From Axinella damicornis (Eukaryota; Porifera; Demospongiae; Axinellida; Axinellidae), in the NCBI GenBank assembly GCA_963931865.1, contig OZ007510.1:4978407-5042406 (forward strand): a stretch of DNA of 64,000 nucleotides. The letters run 5' to 3'. The notes beneath the pieces were generated by a model, which was not told where the DNA came from, did no database searches, and saw only the letters and a list, made by a program, of their open reading frames with translations. The translations under genes and the position numbers were made by a program. Position 1 is the stretch's first letter, and every line of letters begins with the position of its first letter. Below, piece by piece: positions 36,032 through 64,000 of this stretch.

Positions 36032-37102
36032 TGAAAATCCAAAGTTATCATCTGTATGCTACATTTATACTAGCCCTAATTACACCCAAACTAACGTTTT
36101 GTCTTGAATGGATTGTTTGCCTCATGTCGGCCGTTAATCAGACTACTAGGGGACAACACTGACTGTTTACTCCCAAGCTCACTGGCCGGAAACATCCTGA
36201 TGCAATTATTGCTGACATAGCTACATCACACTGTGCAATTCAGACCATGTACGCTATGTTTCAGTTGCCATTGTGCCTGTAGTCTCATTCCCAGACCACC
36301 AGACAATGCAAAGCCCCCCACAATAGACTGCAGCCATATATGAAACACTGAAGTGAATCCAGGACATATATTCGTGTCCGGGGGGGGGGGGGGGGGGGGG
36401 GGGGGGAACAGTGTAGTAGTGTGTGCTGTAGGCATAGTTACAATCATGTATGTAATAGCTAGATGTGGTTGATATTTATTTGTGCTGGTAGCCACGACAC
36501 GCACATCGATCATTTGCGTTGGTACATGTAAAATGTCGTTGGTGGGCCACTTTTGCACTGCCCTTACCACTGTCCTTTCTGTACTATTGTGTGCTGCCAA
36601 GTAGACATTACTTTTGTGCAACACTACGAGTCCTCTACTGAGTTCTATAATAATTACTTGGCTAAATGGTCTGGGAAAGAGACTATTGCATGTGCATGAG
36701 CCTTTCCCCTCTCTTGAGGTAATTACCAAGTCCCACCCTGTCATCCACGTCGTCGCAAAGGTAGTGCCAGTAGACACACTCGCAGTTGACAAGCTGTAGC
36801 CTGCTCTGTTCCAACCACCTGCTAGCCCTGATACCGAGGGATAAAAGATCCATTCACATGCAGTACGCTGTTCCACGTGCATGACGTACTGACACTCCGG
36901 CATCCCACATGCATTATACTGGTCTCGCGTGGCCATACTCTGTTCCTCAGTACGGAACGGGGTCTGGCTGTGTGAAACAAGGGCTCAGGAAAAGATTGAT
37001 TGATTGATTGCACTCTCCAATTGGAGTAAATTATACAAAGGAAAGCACACCAGCTCAAAACAGGTTCTGTTCTTGGCAAGAAGAACCCTTCATTTGAGAT
37101 CT
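36032..37102. other. Intergenic region with TIR element and poly-G
   Basis: No gene seen. A poly-G tract lies at 36379-36406. Inverted ends TAGTCTCATTCCCAGACC (36279) and GGTCTGGGAAAGAGACTA (ending 36686) mark a probable 408-bp member of the TAG(C/T)CTCG family; its flanking 9-mers match poorly. Confidence 0.5.
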
Positions 37103-46597
<9,495 letters not shown>

Positions 46598-46818
46598 AGT
46601 GAACTGGTGTGTTCTCACGATCACAGCTGAACTCCTCTAGAGACTAGACCTCGAGGTCGACGGTCGGGAAATCCCCGCCCCGGGGTGCATGCCTCTGCTT
46701 TATTGCGGCCGGCCGCGCCGGCCGGCGCTGTTGGAAGTATATCGCTAAGCAACAGCGAATCTTTGGATACAAAATGGTGGATTAGCAAGACAGTGAAGAC
46801 TGCATCGTTATCACAGTT
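46598..46818. promoter_or_regulatory. Shared upstream region with CpG palindrome
   Basis: 221 bp between divergent starts of the hydantoinase gene (46597, minus) and the EF-hand gene (46819, plus). It contains a CpG-dense imperfect palindrome at 46705-46728 built from GGCCGGCC and CGCGCC blocks. A possible half X-box (AAGCAAC, about 46747) is present without a good partner half. Confidence 0.45.
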
Positions 46819-53901
<7,083 letters not shown>

Positions 53902-53963
53902 ACGTTAGCTAGCTGCAACTATTGTACTATTTCTAATGCATATGCTCACTTCGAACCTTCGAA

Positions 53964-54045
53964 GACGAGGTGGCCGAGTGGTTAAGGCGATGGACTGCTA
54001 ATCCATTGTGCTCTGCACGCGTGGGTTCGAATCCCATCCTCGTCG
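53964..54045 (+). tRNA. tRNA-Ser (anticodon GCT)
   Basis: 82-nt class II tRNA. The acceptor stem GACGAGG pairs with CCTCGTC, with discriminator G. D-arm TGGCCGAGTGGTTAAGGC (A box), anticodon loop CTGCTAA with anticodon GCT, a long serine-type variable arm, T-arm GGTTCGAATCC (B box). A T run follows at 54046-54051 as the Pol III terminator. No intron and no encoded CCA. It lies between the 3' ends of two convergent protein genes. Confidence 0.97.
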
Positions 54046-54051
54046 TTTTTT
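54046..54051 (+). terminator. Pol III T-run terminator of tRNA-Ser
   Basis: TTTTTT directly after the discriminator base of the tRNA. Confidence 0.8.
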
Positions 54052-54248
54052 TCTCTTGCCCTCTTTTTCCCCCTTCAACGCGATCTCAAGCGTCCGTGTT
54101 TTTTCAGCAACAGCTAGGCAATGAAAGTTTTTAAAATCTTGACAATAAAACATTATAAGGCACAAATAAATAGGACATGGGCGTGACCTAAGCGTCCACA
54201 ATAATAACAACACAGGTACAGTGACATAAAAAGCGATTGAATTGACAA

Positions 54249-57200
54249 TCATCTGTCCAAAGAGTCTACCAACTCGTTCAGCTTCTTTTGGTGTTCCGGT
54301 GAGAGATTGCTGGCACTGTCGAGAAGTGAATGCCCCATGCAAATGTAAAGGGCTTCGCACAGTGCTAGCGTTGCAGCCTTGGCCTCTCCTGTGGCGGGGC
54401 TTTTGGCAGTCAGGAGGTGCCACATCACAGGAAGGATCTGCCGGGAGACAAGCTGTGGTTTTTGGTCATATACCCAACCTGTGAGCTCTGCAGAGGAGAG
54501 AGAATACACATTACTTTCAGTACCCTATTTCTCCACATACAAATCTCAAAAATACACAGGCAATTCTCCCCAAATCCTATCTAGGCAGTACATTGTATTA
54601 AGTTGCTCACATCTCTTGGTTGGCTAAGTAACAGGATACAAGTTGACTAGCTCAGCTCATAACTACACAATGTACTGTACTGTCACCTACAGCAGTTTCA
54701 GCAATGTTACTCATGCACACACCTGCCAGTTTTCTTATCATGATGGGCTGAACTCGAGCATTCCCGTACTGACCACTGGTGGCCACTGACTGCACCAGGT
54801 ATGCTGGATCTACACAGAGAAGAGGTGCAATTTGACAGAACGTGGGAGGAAAACCATAGCCTCATTCCCAGGCCCCATCCGAAAATCGGAATGAGGCTAG
54901 ATGTCCAACTATTTCTTCACTTGTACATAATTATGTGTGACTGCTCCTTACCAATGCACTGTGAGAGCAAGTCCAGCACTGTCATGGCGGTAGAGTGGAT
55001 GGTGGGGTTCCTCGAGGAAAGATTGGGCACAAGGGCGGTGATCACGTTGTTCACGATGGGCACCAGCATGTTACCCAGCAGGGGAACAATGTTGCTGAAG
55101 GCCTCGAGGGCATGTAGGTTCACCTTGCTGTTTCTGTCAGTCAAGCGAGGACTGAATGCATCGAATACCTAATGAGTCACACAGGGTAGAGAGAGAGATA
55201 GAAAGTTTAAAGCTGCATGCATCCAGCATCAACACCTGCATCCCAAATGGAGAAGACTACAGTGCATGTGTCATACCCTCACTGAAAATCACCATCATTA
55301 ATTATTCCATGACTTGCTGTGCTGATTCTTGGTACAGGCTAGCCGTCAGTGCAAATATCACACTGTGTAGAGGGTAAACCATTCTACTGTCACTGAATCA
55401 ACCACCCACCTTGTGTAGATGTGGCGCGAGTGCAGTTGGGTAGAAATTCACATAGCTCTCCAGGTCACTCACAGCTTCAAACCTCTCGCTCCAGTTGCTC
55501 GCTTTCAGTCGGTCCACCAACCCTTCCGGCAGGGGAACGGACTCTGACCCCATTCCACCCTGCCCCAGGGACTCGGCCCCCACTCCATGATGCTGCTTCT
55601 TGGGTGGTTTCTTGGACGTATAGTTTGAAGAATTAGAGTGGCCATTGCTGCTGGGGGTGTGATTGAAGCCCGAGGATGCTTTATGGGAAGCCGGGGTGCT
55701 GCCATTGCCGTGCATGGACACTCGCACTGAGCCTCCTGTAGAGTGTCTGTTGCTGCCACTGACGTGGTGCTTCAAGGACTGAGTCTCCGAAGGTGGATCT
55801 CCAACACCCTGAAAGTTGGGAGGGAAGGGATAGACTTGATTACTACAGTACACAAACCTGCAGAGAACCCAGTTCTGAGATACATTTTTGATTTTGATTT
55901 GATACCCATTAATTACCACAATGGCGGCTGATGAGGGCTTGGAAATAATTATGGGGGTAGGACTTAGTGCAGGTAGAAAACTCTCTGTGACATAGCGGGG
56001 CAAGAACCTAGGACCCTTACCCACTTGGAACCCGAGCAACCCCCTACGTGTAATCCCCCCACCTTTGCTTTGAGGTTCTCAATGATCTGATTGGCTTTAG
56101 AGAGGAGCTGGCTGGAGAGTACTCTGGACGCCACTCGGTCAAACTCTGGCTGTGGCCACAGCAGGTCCATACTCTTGCGGGCATAGTACCTAGTGTGACA
56201 GAGAAACAATAATTTATGCATAATACCAGGGGCAAGAGGGATGGTCTGTGTGCTGACAGGTGATACCAGGTACATGTACATGTATGTACTACCGTAGGCG
56301 CTCTAATTATGCGGCACTCAAATTTGTTTTTAAATGTAACGCGAAATTCGGTCAGCCAAACGGCAACGAACTTTGACGCATCATTAGAAAACACCTCGCC
56401 AGGTACTCAAGTCAGACAAGTGTAGACAAGGCTATTGCAAGTGACGCATCATTAGAAAACACCTCGCCAGGTACTCAAGTCAGACAAGTGTAGACAAGGC
56501 TATTGCAAGTGTAGACAAGGCTATTGCATAGCAGTTGTGTTTGTTCCCGGCTGTCGGACTGTCACTGCCTTTTCTCTCCTACAAGGGGTGTCCATATCCT
56601 GGGGCACAATACATAAGTGAGTTGCTTTCTCGTACCATCACTGATGTCCCAGCCATATCGCAACTGTGCCTTTATACATCTAGGTTCACAGGCAGTGATG
56701 CGGTGCACCCTCTTCGCTGTTCAACTGTACTGTGAGGGTTTTCGAGCTAGCTGCCATGCTGCCGGAGTGTGACGCATTATCGGTTTGGGACTATGAATTT
56801 TGACGCAGAATTAGAAAGGACGCATAATTAGAGTGCCTACGGTAGTCTACACGTATGTGGGTAACATCATGCACAGTCAGTGTGTTAAGTGGCACTGTGT
56901 ATTGAATTCAACTGCTCTCTCTCTCTCTTACCTCACATCTGGTAAGTAGAGAGTCAAAATTCTAACCCTGGGACTCGGCCTTAATTATAGGGTGCTAGTA
57001 ATGGACCCCCTTCCTCATGAGCTGCTGACATACAGGAAGATAGATGTATGCACCAAGGCAGACATGCAGCTCTGATTTCAACTGCACAACCCAGTACCTC
57101 AACTCGTCACATCTCTAGCGTTACTTCAACTGTCCTCTCCCTCACCTCGCCTCTGGTGCATTGTCCCCCACCAGCTGCACGATGGCGGGAAGGGCTCTCT

Positions 57201-60150
57201 CCGCCTCCTTTCCAGAGTGTAGCAGTCGCCCGGGACCGTACAACTCCAATGAAACACAGATGAACCGAGAGGTTGTGTTACGCACGTGAACATTCCGGTG
57301 GCTGGAGAGGAAGGAAGGAGGGGAGGGGAGGGGAGGGGAGAGAGGAGAGGGAGGGAGGGAGGGGAGGGACTCCATTACGCAGAGTTCAGTGACCAATCAA
57401 AGATGATCATTACAAAGTGGTCTTGTTAAGCTCGTGTTCCGGTAAAATGCTGCTTGAAGAATTTAACTTTGTTGGGACACTGCACACATTATACCACTTG
57501 TTATTTCAGAAGAATATCAGTGCAGAACTGGTCTCGACTACAAGAATTTGTTTTGAGCATGCGTTAAACCCAGAAATGCAATGTCTTACTATCCAATCAA
57601 AACCAGTCCTACAGTCAATTGCCTTCACTCTTGACCCACTCACGCAAGTCCCCCACTGATGAGAGCAGTGAGGCTCCTCCCTGGGCTGACGCCATTCACC
57701 ATCTCCGTGAGCACCTTCTCCACATCTTCTCGGATGAATGCATTGGACTCCCCTCCTTTGTGTAGCAGGGTACGGACAACACTGTCCAAGTCCTGAAGAA
57801 AAGCAAACAGGGACAAATGCATAGTTGGCCTCATGAGACATGCACGATATGGGCTTTGACGGGTACCGTTCATCATAATTATGTTTAAACATGTCCACAC
57901 ACTCCACTGTCAGATCATGTCAAAAGCACCATTTGATGATCCCAGAACAGATTCAACAAACGCGCACTAGCATGGACGACAAAATGGCACATTGCCCACT
58001 GGCACCCACCTGCTCCATGGCCCTGCCCATGATGGTGAAGAGGTCTCCGAAGCAGGCAATGGCTCCTCGGGCTACTGCAGAGCGGAGGTTCTTCACCTGC
58101 GGGGGGGGGGGGGGACAGAATGTAGGTAGAGTGTTAGGAGCAGTAACTTGCATGCTATAACAACCATGGCATGTATGAAGGCTACACAAGTATAGCATGT
58201 ATGCATGGTTGCTACTGTCTGTCCACCCACCCCACCCCACCCCCCCCCCCCCCCCCCCCCCCCCCCTCCTCTCCTCCCCCTCCCCAAGATTCAGGTGCAC
58301 TGATGCAAAATAATATTCATTAGTCACTTACGGCCCCTGCCCATAATGCACACTGCCTGTATGTACATGTACACTGATCATCTAGTTACTCAACAGCTAC
58401 CACATTCATACTCCTTTCAAAAAGAGGCCTGGAACCACCCTGCTCATGTCCCAACGGTTAAACGTAACCTACAGCTATCACAGACATAAGAGCACGTGGC
58501 CTCTCACCTCCTGCTGCACAGCCATCACCACATTGTGCAGCTGTGGTAACAGCACGTCGCCATGGAACATGGCCAGCCGCCTGACCCCAAGCGTCCCTTC
58601 ACACTTGGCACTCCAGTCGTCACTGGACAGATTCTGCATTGCCTCCCGCAAACCGTGTTCCGGGTTGGCAAATGGGTTTAGTTCCTCCAACTGGGACCCG
58701 TTTGGTGATCCCCCAGTGGTACTGCCATAAGAGTCTGTCTCAACGGTTAAGCTGTTTCGGCCAGAGTGTCTGTCCCGGGGTGCCTCATCGCCTGCCACTC
58801 CATAACCAGACTCCGGTTGCTGGTGGTTATGTGAGTTGGAACGTGAACGGTGCTTCTGCTTGCTTCGTAGGTGGTGGGCAGGGGCTGAAGCCGTGAGGTC
58901 AGTGGGTTGAGGGTGGATGGGGGGCTTGGAGGTTGGGTAAGTAGCCGATTGCAACTCCAACCCAGGTTCCTCATCCTCAAGCTGCTTCAGTTTCTTCCGG
59001 GCAATGCTCTCCTTTGTAGCCTGCGAGAGGGAAGCAGTCTGGTGACCATGGCCGTCGGTAGTCTCCACACTCCTCCTGCCGGACCCAATGCCACTGACTT
59101 CCATGTCAATCATGTTGGTGCCCCCTCTTTCGATGCTCGGCCGTCTCTGTTGTCCCTCAACAGCAAACGAGTTGGACCGTGAGGGACGAGGTTTGGGTGG
59201 GGCATTACCCCGCATGGGCTCTGACATTTTTCTTGGCTTCTTCTTGGGCTGGACATCGCTTACTCCCCCTCTCTCCAAGCTATGCCCCTCGAGTGAGATT
59301 TCTCTGGACAAGGGTTCACTGGGTTCGTCTCCCTGGCTCTGCAGAGGAGTACTTCGCCTCACAGTCTTCAATTTGCTCAGAGCACCAACTTGTGCCAGCT
59401 TCTTGCTGGAAGCGTACGTTGAGGTTGTGGGCGTGGCAGTGACAGTCATGTCCTCCTTGTCAACATAAGTCTTGTTGAGGTCAATCAGCTCCAAGCCCTG
59501 TCGTGTTGGTGGGTGGCTCACGCTGCCATTCGAGTTCCACTTCCTCCCAGCATGGAACTGGGACTGGTTGGACTGAGAAGCTGACTTCTCTTTGCCATTC
59601 TTCTTGGGTAAGGTGGGTGACAAGCTGCAAGATTACGAGGGGGGAGAACAAGAGTGCTGCTTACTGCACAGGTCATGCATACCAATATAGGATGAGGGAA
59701 GCATGAAGCAGTTTCATGTGCAGGCAAATTGTCTCTGCATCTGTCCTAGCCTCATTCCCAGGCCCCATCCGAAAATCGGAATGAGGCTACCACTGTCCAT
59801 GATCAGCTATCACTGTCCATGATCAGCTGTCACTGTCCCTCAGCTACCACTGTCCTGTATCACTCTCCCTGCATCAGCTACCAATGTCCCTGCATCAGCT
59901 ACCACTGTCCCTGCATCAGCCACCACTCACTCTTGTATTCCTTCCCCCACCAGTGGCCCCTCCTCCTGCCTGTTGTAGCCATGCTCCCAACTGGGGTGCC
60001 GGAGGGGAGGCGTGCCAGAGAGCTCAGGGGAGTTGGAGGTCGAGCACTCGGCAGACAACAGCTGGGCCTTCCTTGAAGCAGCCTGCTTGCGGATGTGCTT
60101 GAGTTTGTCAGTCTGAGGGGAAGATGCAAAGGTGTATGGTGTTAATTGCT

Positions 60151-60192
<42 letters not shown>

Positions 60193-60300
60193 GAGATGTA
60201 GGTAGTGCTTAGTAACTTTCGTGCACTCACTGACATGGAAGTGCGTAGGTATGAACACATGCCAGAGCCGTATTTTAGTTGCTGTGTGTCCTGCCTCCCA

Positions 60301-60341
<41 letters not shown>

Positions 60342-63292
60342 ACTCTTTCCCACAATGATTGTAAGTCAACCGTGACAGGTCCATAGGCGGATAGATGTGA
60401 AATATTCTTTTGTAAACCATAGCTTCCCCTATGGTTTTTAGAAGTGTACATTACTGACATTACTAAGGAGAAGGAATGCATAGCGTCATACCTCCCTGCC
60501 ACAAAGGGAGGTGAGGGAGGACGAGAGGCTGCTGTCCAGCAGTGTGGTGTCATCTGGGATGGCTCGGTAGAAATCCTCCTCCTCCCAGTTCTCTCCCCAC
60601 CCGGCAGTCGTCGAGGATGCGAGGAACTCTCGTTCTGTCTGGGTGGGGCTGTCCCCCTGGGGACTATGTTGATGCTGGGGACTATGCCGATGCTGGGGCT
60701 TGAGTGAAGTGAGCGGGTTGCGGACTCGGGGTTTGGAGAGTGGACGAGACATATTTGTCCTCACAGAGCCATGCACTGGAAGGAGGAGGAGCGAACAGCG
60801 GGTTTAAGAGAGGGGGACAAAGATATGTACATGTATCACATGCAATATACAGTATACATGCACATATTCCATCCACACGCTCTTACCTACTCCGACCATG
60901 GCTGACGCATTAGCACTGATCTGTTGGGACCCCCTCAGAACCTCCACAGGGACACTCACTCGTGACCTTGGCCATGAGATGGACATACCAGGGCCCAAGC
61001 CATCAACATGAGAGTCATACACGTGAGGGAGCCGGTGTCCCTCGGGGGGCAGAACCTCTTTCCGGTACCCATCCAAGCCCTCACTGATGCTGGAGGGAGG
61101 TAGGAGACCCTCGGGTAGGGAGCAGTGCCGCTTTGCAGTGATGGGCGGAGGGATTCCTGTTGGGTTCATGTGGGGAGGCAGTGGGGATCTCTGAACGAAA
61201 AGCGTGCTATCGTTGGTGCCTTTGAGGCTGCCCTTGCGGCTGTAGCCAGGACCTTGGACCGGGTTGGTGGCAATGGAAGCCACTGTGCCACGCTGTAGCT
61301 TGGTCAGGTAGATATCAGCATAAGATCCTCCTGTCTTTCTTGAGGTAGTTGGTTCATACAGTGGAAGACCCACTCCTCTCTCTCCTGTGACATGCTTTGG
61401 GGATGACGTCAGTGACATTCTGGGAGCCAGAGTCGGAGGAGGAGGAGGGTCTTGGTGCCTGAAGGTAGCATGACCATTCATCTGGAGGGGTTGTGTGGTG
61501 CGTGTGGGTGTGTGTGCATATGCGTGTCAAGGATGTCAAATACAACAGCTGGCTATAGCAAGTCAGGCAAGGGACCATGGCCCATACCCCATGTACCCCT
61601 AGCGAACTCGGGCCTAATTGTGACATGAACTGGTTGGGACGTGCAATAATGACACAAACAAGCATCTTGTTCGTGTCATTCAGAGTGCCATATGAATACT
61701 ATAATTATGCTAAAGCACAGGTTGAAGGTCACATTCAGTACCTAGATAGGAAGTGCTAGTAATGTTGTACCGACCGTTAAACTGCAGAGTATCACATTTC
61801 TAAACTGCAGAGTATCACATTTCTAAACTTTCGTCTAGCGTTTGGGCCAACCATCTGCTCGTTAAACCCTGGTGGGGGGTGGGGGACTTGAACCATGGAG
61901 TCACATCTGTTGCTAATATCTTTGGAATCTTGTGGTTTCGTTACCTTCCCCAGTTCTCTTTCATGCAAACTTGGTCAAAGTATGCCCGCTTCACTGATTG
62001 ATGTCTATTTAAGCGAAACTGAATTTCTGCTACAGAAGTTAAATCACAGAACATGCAAACGTACAACGTACCATATTGCTGCTTGCTGCAGTTGATGTAG
62101 TTGTTGCTTCTTCAACTGCCTCCATCTCCCACGGCAATCTCTTCCCCGCACTCCGATACGGGCGGAAGGTGGCTGCTCCTGACGTGGAAGACCCACTGGC
62201 TTGCGTCAGCAAGGGCTTCTTCAAAGGAGTGGGAACAGCACCTTGGGTCACAGACGCAACAGCATTGCCGCTGCTTGCTACAGATTTAGATCCTTTAGAT
62301 GCCAGTATCCAGTCGACATCAGCTCCAGTGTAGGAATGCAGTGCCTTCGCGTTTGCAACAGGTATGGCATGTTCGACCAGACCATCCGAGTTCAGCTGAG
62401 GGTACACCTGCCGCGATAACCTTGTGTGAAATGCATCCATCATGCTCACTCCCTCGTCCCCTCTTGTTTCTGGTCTCCCTCTAACCTTCTCTGCATTAGC
62501 GACAGTGGCAACCACCTCCTTCAAGTCTGCCCTGTCTGTAAGATGGGAGAGTAGCGCAATGGCCTCCAGACTTGCCTGGCGAACTTTCTGCTTCTCGTCC
62601 CCCAAGATGGGAGCTATCTCCTTGACGAGCGGGAGGATTGGCAACTCAGTCTTGGGAAACGTCAAGAGGGCTGCAATGACAACGTTGACCGATTCTCCAC
62701 GAACCCTGGAGTTCTTGTGCTGGAGGCCACAGTTTGTGACTTCACTCAAAACGTGCTGCAGTTTGCAGCAACGCATCAGCTGCATCAACACCTTCATGCC
62801 TGCCTGTCTGATTGCGTACTTGTTAGAACCCATTTTTGCCAAAATCCCAGGCACCAACAAAGGCAGGTAGGGAGTAAGACCTCTTCCAACTTTCAATACC
62901 AGACACCCTACCAGTTCCAGCCCCGTTTGGGCCACCTTGAAGTTCGCGTCGCCCAACGGGACGGTGACTAGCTTCACAATCATAGGAAGGTTGGCTTCGA
63001 GGGCGGAGCTGTCCTGGACGCTGCTTATGGCCGACTGGATCTCACCTATTCCGGACGCCCGGTTCTTCCAACTCGACTTGTCCTGGAGCAGATTCACCAC
63101 ATAGTGAGGGAACAGGCCAAGGTAGAGCGCCCCCTTCTCTGAGAACGCTGAGTAGTCGGTAACGCCGTTCCTGCTTTCTGGAGCGACTGATGCAATCGCT
63201 CTCCATTCGCCGACTTCGAGAGAATCGTTCAGCATGGAGTGCTCCAGGCCATTGCTAGCCATCTCCTCCTTCTTTCGGGACAAATGGACCAT
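54249..63292 (-). CDS. TOGARAM1: TOG array regulator of axonemal microtubules 1 (crescerin/CHE-12)
   Basis: Promotes microtubule polymerisation in the ciliary axoneme. Thirteen exons, all in phase, encode 1619 residues: 63292-62072, 61481-60887, 60775-60492, 60112-59931, 59624-58508, 58096-58010, 57792-57644, 57301-57146, 56189-56063, 55808-55410, 55168-54952, 54809-54723, 54487-54249. The first exon carries HEAT-like N-terminal TOG repeats (DNxxR-type turns such as SNKYAIRQAGMKVL, HKNSRVRGESV, DEKQKVRQASLEAI). A long low-complexity linker rich in Ser, Pro and basic residues follows. Then come TOG3 (NPFANPEHGLREAMQNLSSDDW, VKNLRSAVARGAIACFGDLF, HKGGESNAFIREDVEKVL, HRNVHVRNTT) and TOG4 (LKASNWSERFEAVSDLESYV, DRNSKVNLHALEAF, SSRNPTIHSTAM). 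The order of four TOG units around a linker is that of the crescerin family. In-frame ATG at 63310 and 63262 are alternative starts. Confidence 0.95.
54857..54899. mobile_element. 43-bp fold-back element, TOGARAM1 intron copy 1
   Basis: TAGCCTCATTCC at one end, GGAATGAGGCTA at the other, CCAGGCCCCATCCGAAAATC between. Identical in sequence to 59747-59789. No target duplication recognised. Confidence 0.85.
56289..56845. mobile_element. TIR element (about 557 bp) in TOGARAM1 intron
   Basis: Inverted ends CTACCGTAGGCGCTCTAATT and AATTAGAGTGCCTACGGTAG extend about 25 bp. The interior holds an exact 68-bp tandem duplication (56374-56441, 56442-56509) and a partial third copy. A related end (ACCGTAGTCGCTCATTATTA) occurs at about 28229 in the CatSper-like gene. 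No transposase; target duplication unclear. Confidence 0.75.
59747..59789. mobile_element. 43-bp fold-back element, TOGARAM1 intron copy 2
   Basis: Sequence identical to 54857-54899. Flanks CATCTGTCC (59738-59746) and CCACTGTCC (59790-59798) match at 7 of 9. Followed by several short repeats of CAGCTACCACTGTCC type to about 59925. Confidence 0.85.
60153..60189. repeat. Poly-G tract
   Basis: About 37 uninterrupted G in a TOGARAM1 intron; a second tract of opposite base (about 40 C, 60302-60341) lies 110 bp away, so the two could pair. Confidence 0.95.
60302..60341. repeat. Poly-C tract
   Basis: About 40 C, complementary to the G tract at 60153-60189 in the same intron. Confidence 0.95.
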
Positions 63293-63703
63293 GGAGAAAA
63301 AGTAACACACACCACAGATTCACGAAACTTTCAACACAAACGTTGTGTTTGCAAGGCAGAACGCGGTACACGCGGTAGCCAAGGCACACACACCAATCAC
63401 GTACTTACTGGGCGTCGCTTGGTTACCGTAGGCGTTCATACGCTTCTCCTCGTCTCTTTCTGTCGTTTCTTCATCCTGACGGGAATCGAAGGAAGGTACA
63501 CCACTGGCATGCACTTGTACTAGTACTTCCAGCTAGCTACAGCAAGTACAGCGTACAGTTTGTTGTTGTTGATTGTGAGAAACCGCACGTGCAACCTGGG
63601 AAACCGCGCTGCCACGCCCACCATTGTCGGGGGGTGAAATCAAAATTTATACCTACGCCCCCCGAGAGCACGTGTTCAAGAGCACGGCTAGGCGAGGATC
63701 ATC
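63293..63703. promoter_or_regulatory. Shared upstream region of TOGARAM1 and NOP53
   Basis: 411 bp between divergent starts (63292 minus, 63704 plus). At 63414-63426 the minus strand reads GTAACC-A-AGCGAC, which fits the X-box consensus GTNRCC-N(0-3)-RGYRAC bound by RFX factors at ciliary genes. It lies about 120-135 bp upstream of the TOGARAM1 start. Confidence 0.5.
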
Positions 63704-64000
63704 ATGGATAAACGAAAGAGAAGGTACAGCAAGAAAAGCAAGAAGAACCTGAGGAAGTTTACTGATGTTGCGGATGTTGAAGAATTCTTGGAAGAGAAGA
63801 GAAGAGAAGAGCGGACAGGGTGAGCTGAGCAAAAAGATAATAGTTGGTCACAGCAGGAGCTTATGGGCTCCTGGTCACAGTGTAAAGTCCATGTTGTTTT
63901 CTTCAGGGGTTCTGTGGCTGAAAAGGCAGATGAGCAATTGTATTTTATTGCCAAGGAGACTGGTGAAGGTGACGATGAGGTTACCGGAGCTAAGCGGAGG
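63704..64000 (+). CDS. NOP53: Ribosome biogenesis protein NOP53 (GLTSCR2/PICT1), N-terminus
   Basis: Partial gene running off the right edge. Exon 1 63704-63819 (phase 2) joins 63907 onward. The protein starts MDKRKRRYSKKSKKNLRKF, a Lys/Arg-rich nucleolar-type leader, then VEEFLEEKRREERTGG and KADEQLYFIAKETG. This parallels the N-terminal part of animal NOP53 (VDQFLEDVRLQERTxG followed by NEKLFFVDTG). NOP53 works in 60S subunit maturation with the nuclear exosome. Only about 70 residues are visible, so the call rests on this one block. Confidence 0.8.

Noticed and set aside
36226..36936. 236-codon minus-strand frame as a gene or UFSP 5' exon
   Set aside because: Spans a poly-G tract and transposon ends, with no recognisable motif or splice signals.
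46735..46760. Complete X-box for the EF-hand gene
   Set aside because: Only the AGCAAC half matches; the left half differs from GTNRCC at the leading GT.

Overview
This 64-kb window is nuclear DNA from an animal. Genes are built of many short exons with GT-AG introns, both strands are used, and there are long introns full of microsatellites, poly-G/poly-C tracts, miniature transposons and retroelement relics. The gene set (spliceosomal SNW1, a CatSper accessory subunit, an mPR-type PAQR receptor, a UFM1 protease, TOGARAM1, NOP53, an axonemal EF-hand protein) plus a microbe-like hydantoinase/DUF917 fusion suits an early-branching metazoan such as a sponge. That placement is inference; nothing here fixes the species.

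Layout. 1-3472 (-): N-terminal part of an unrecognised helical-repeat protein, running off the left edge. 3864-14748 (+): complete SNW1/SKIP, 14 exons; its 4.8-kb intron holds a non-LTR retrotransposon relic split by a gag-only LTR element with intact target-site duplication. 14999-21311 and 21918-23217 (+): two tandem paralogues encoding small proline-rich, tail-anchored-looking proteins. 23218-25239: no gene seen. 25240-32746 (-): many-exon type I membrane protein of the CatSper auxiliary-subunit type. 32950-34053 (+): intronless PAQR (membrane progestin receptor type). 34175-~35770 (-): UFM1-specific protease catalytic domain. 37103-46597 (-): hydantoinase/oxoprolinase fused to DUF917. 46819-53901 (+): EF-hand protein with repeated axonemal-type TTxRKDF and THFxxG motifs. 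53964-54045 (+): tRNA-Ser(GCT). 54249-63292 (-): complete TOGARAM1/crescerin. 63704-end (+): start of NOP53.

Four gene pairs are divergent with short shared upstream regions (helical-repeat/SNW1, CatSper/PAQR, hydantoinase/EF-hand, TOGARAM1/NOP53). Three genes point to cilia or sperm flagella (CatSper subunit, EF-hand/SAXO-like protein, TOGARAM1), and an RFX X-box-like motif lies upstream of TOGARAM1. The most striking unexplained structure is a family of tiny fold-back elements with TAG(C/T)CTCG termini and 9-bp target-site duplications, seen at more than ten places, mostly in introns. Splice junctions were read by eye from consensus and phase, with no transcript support.
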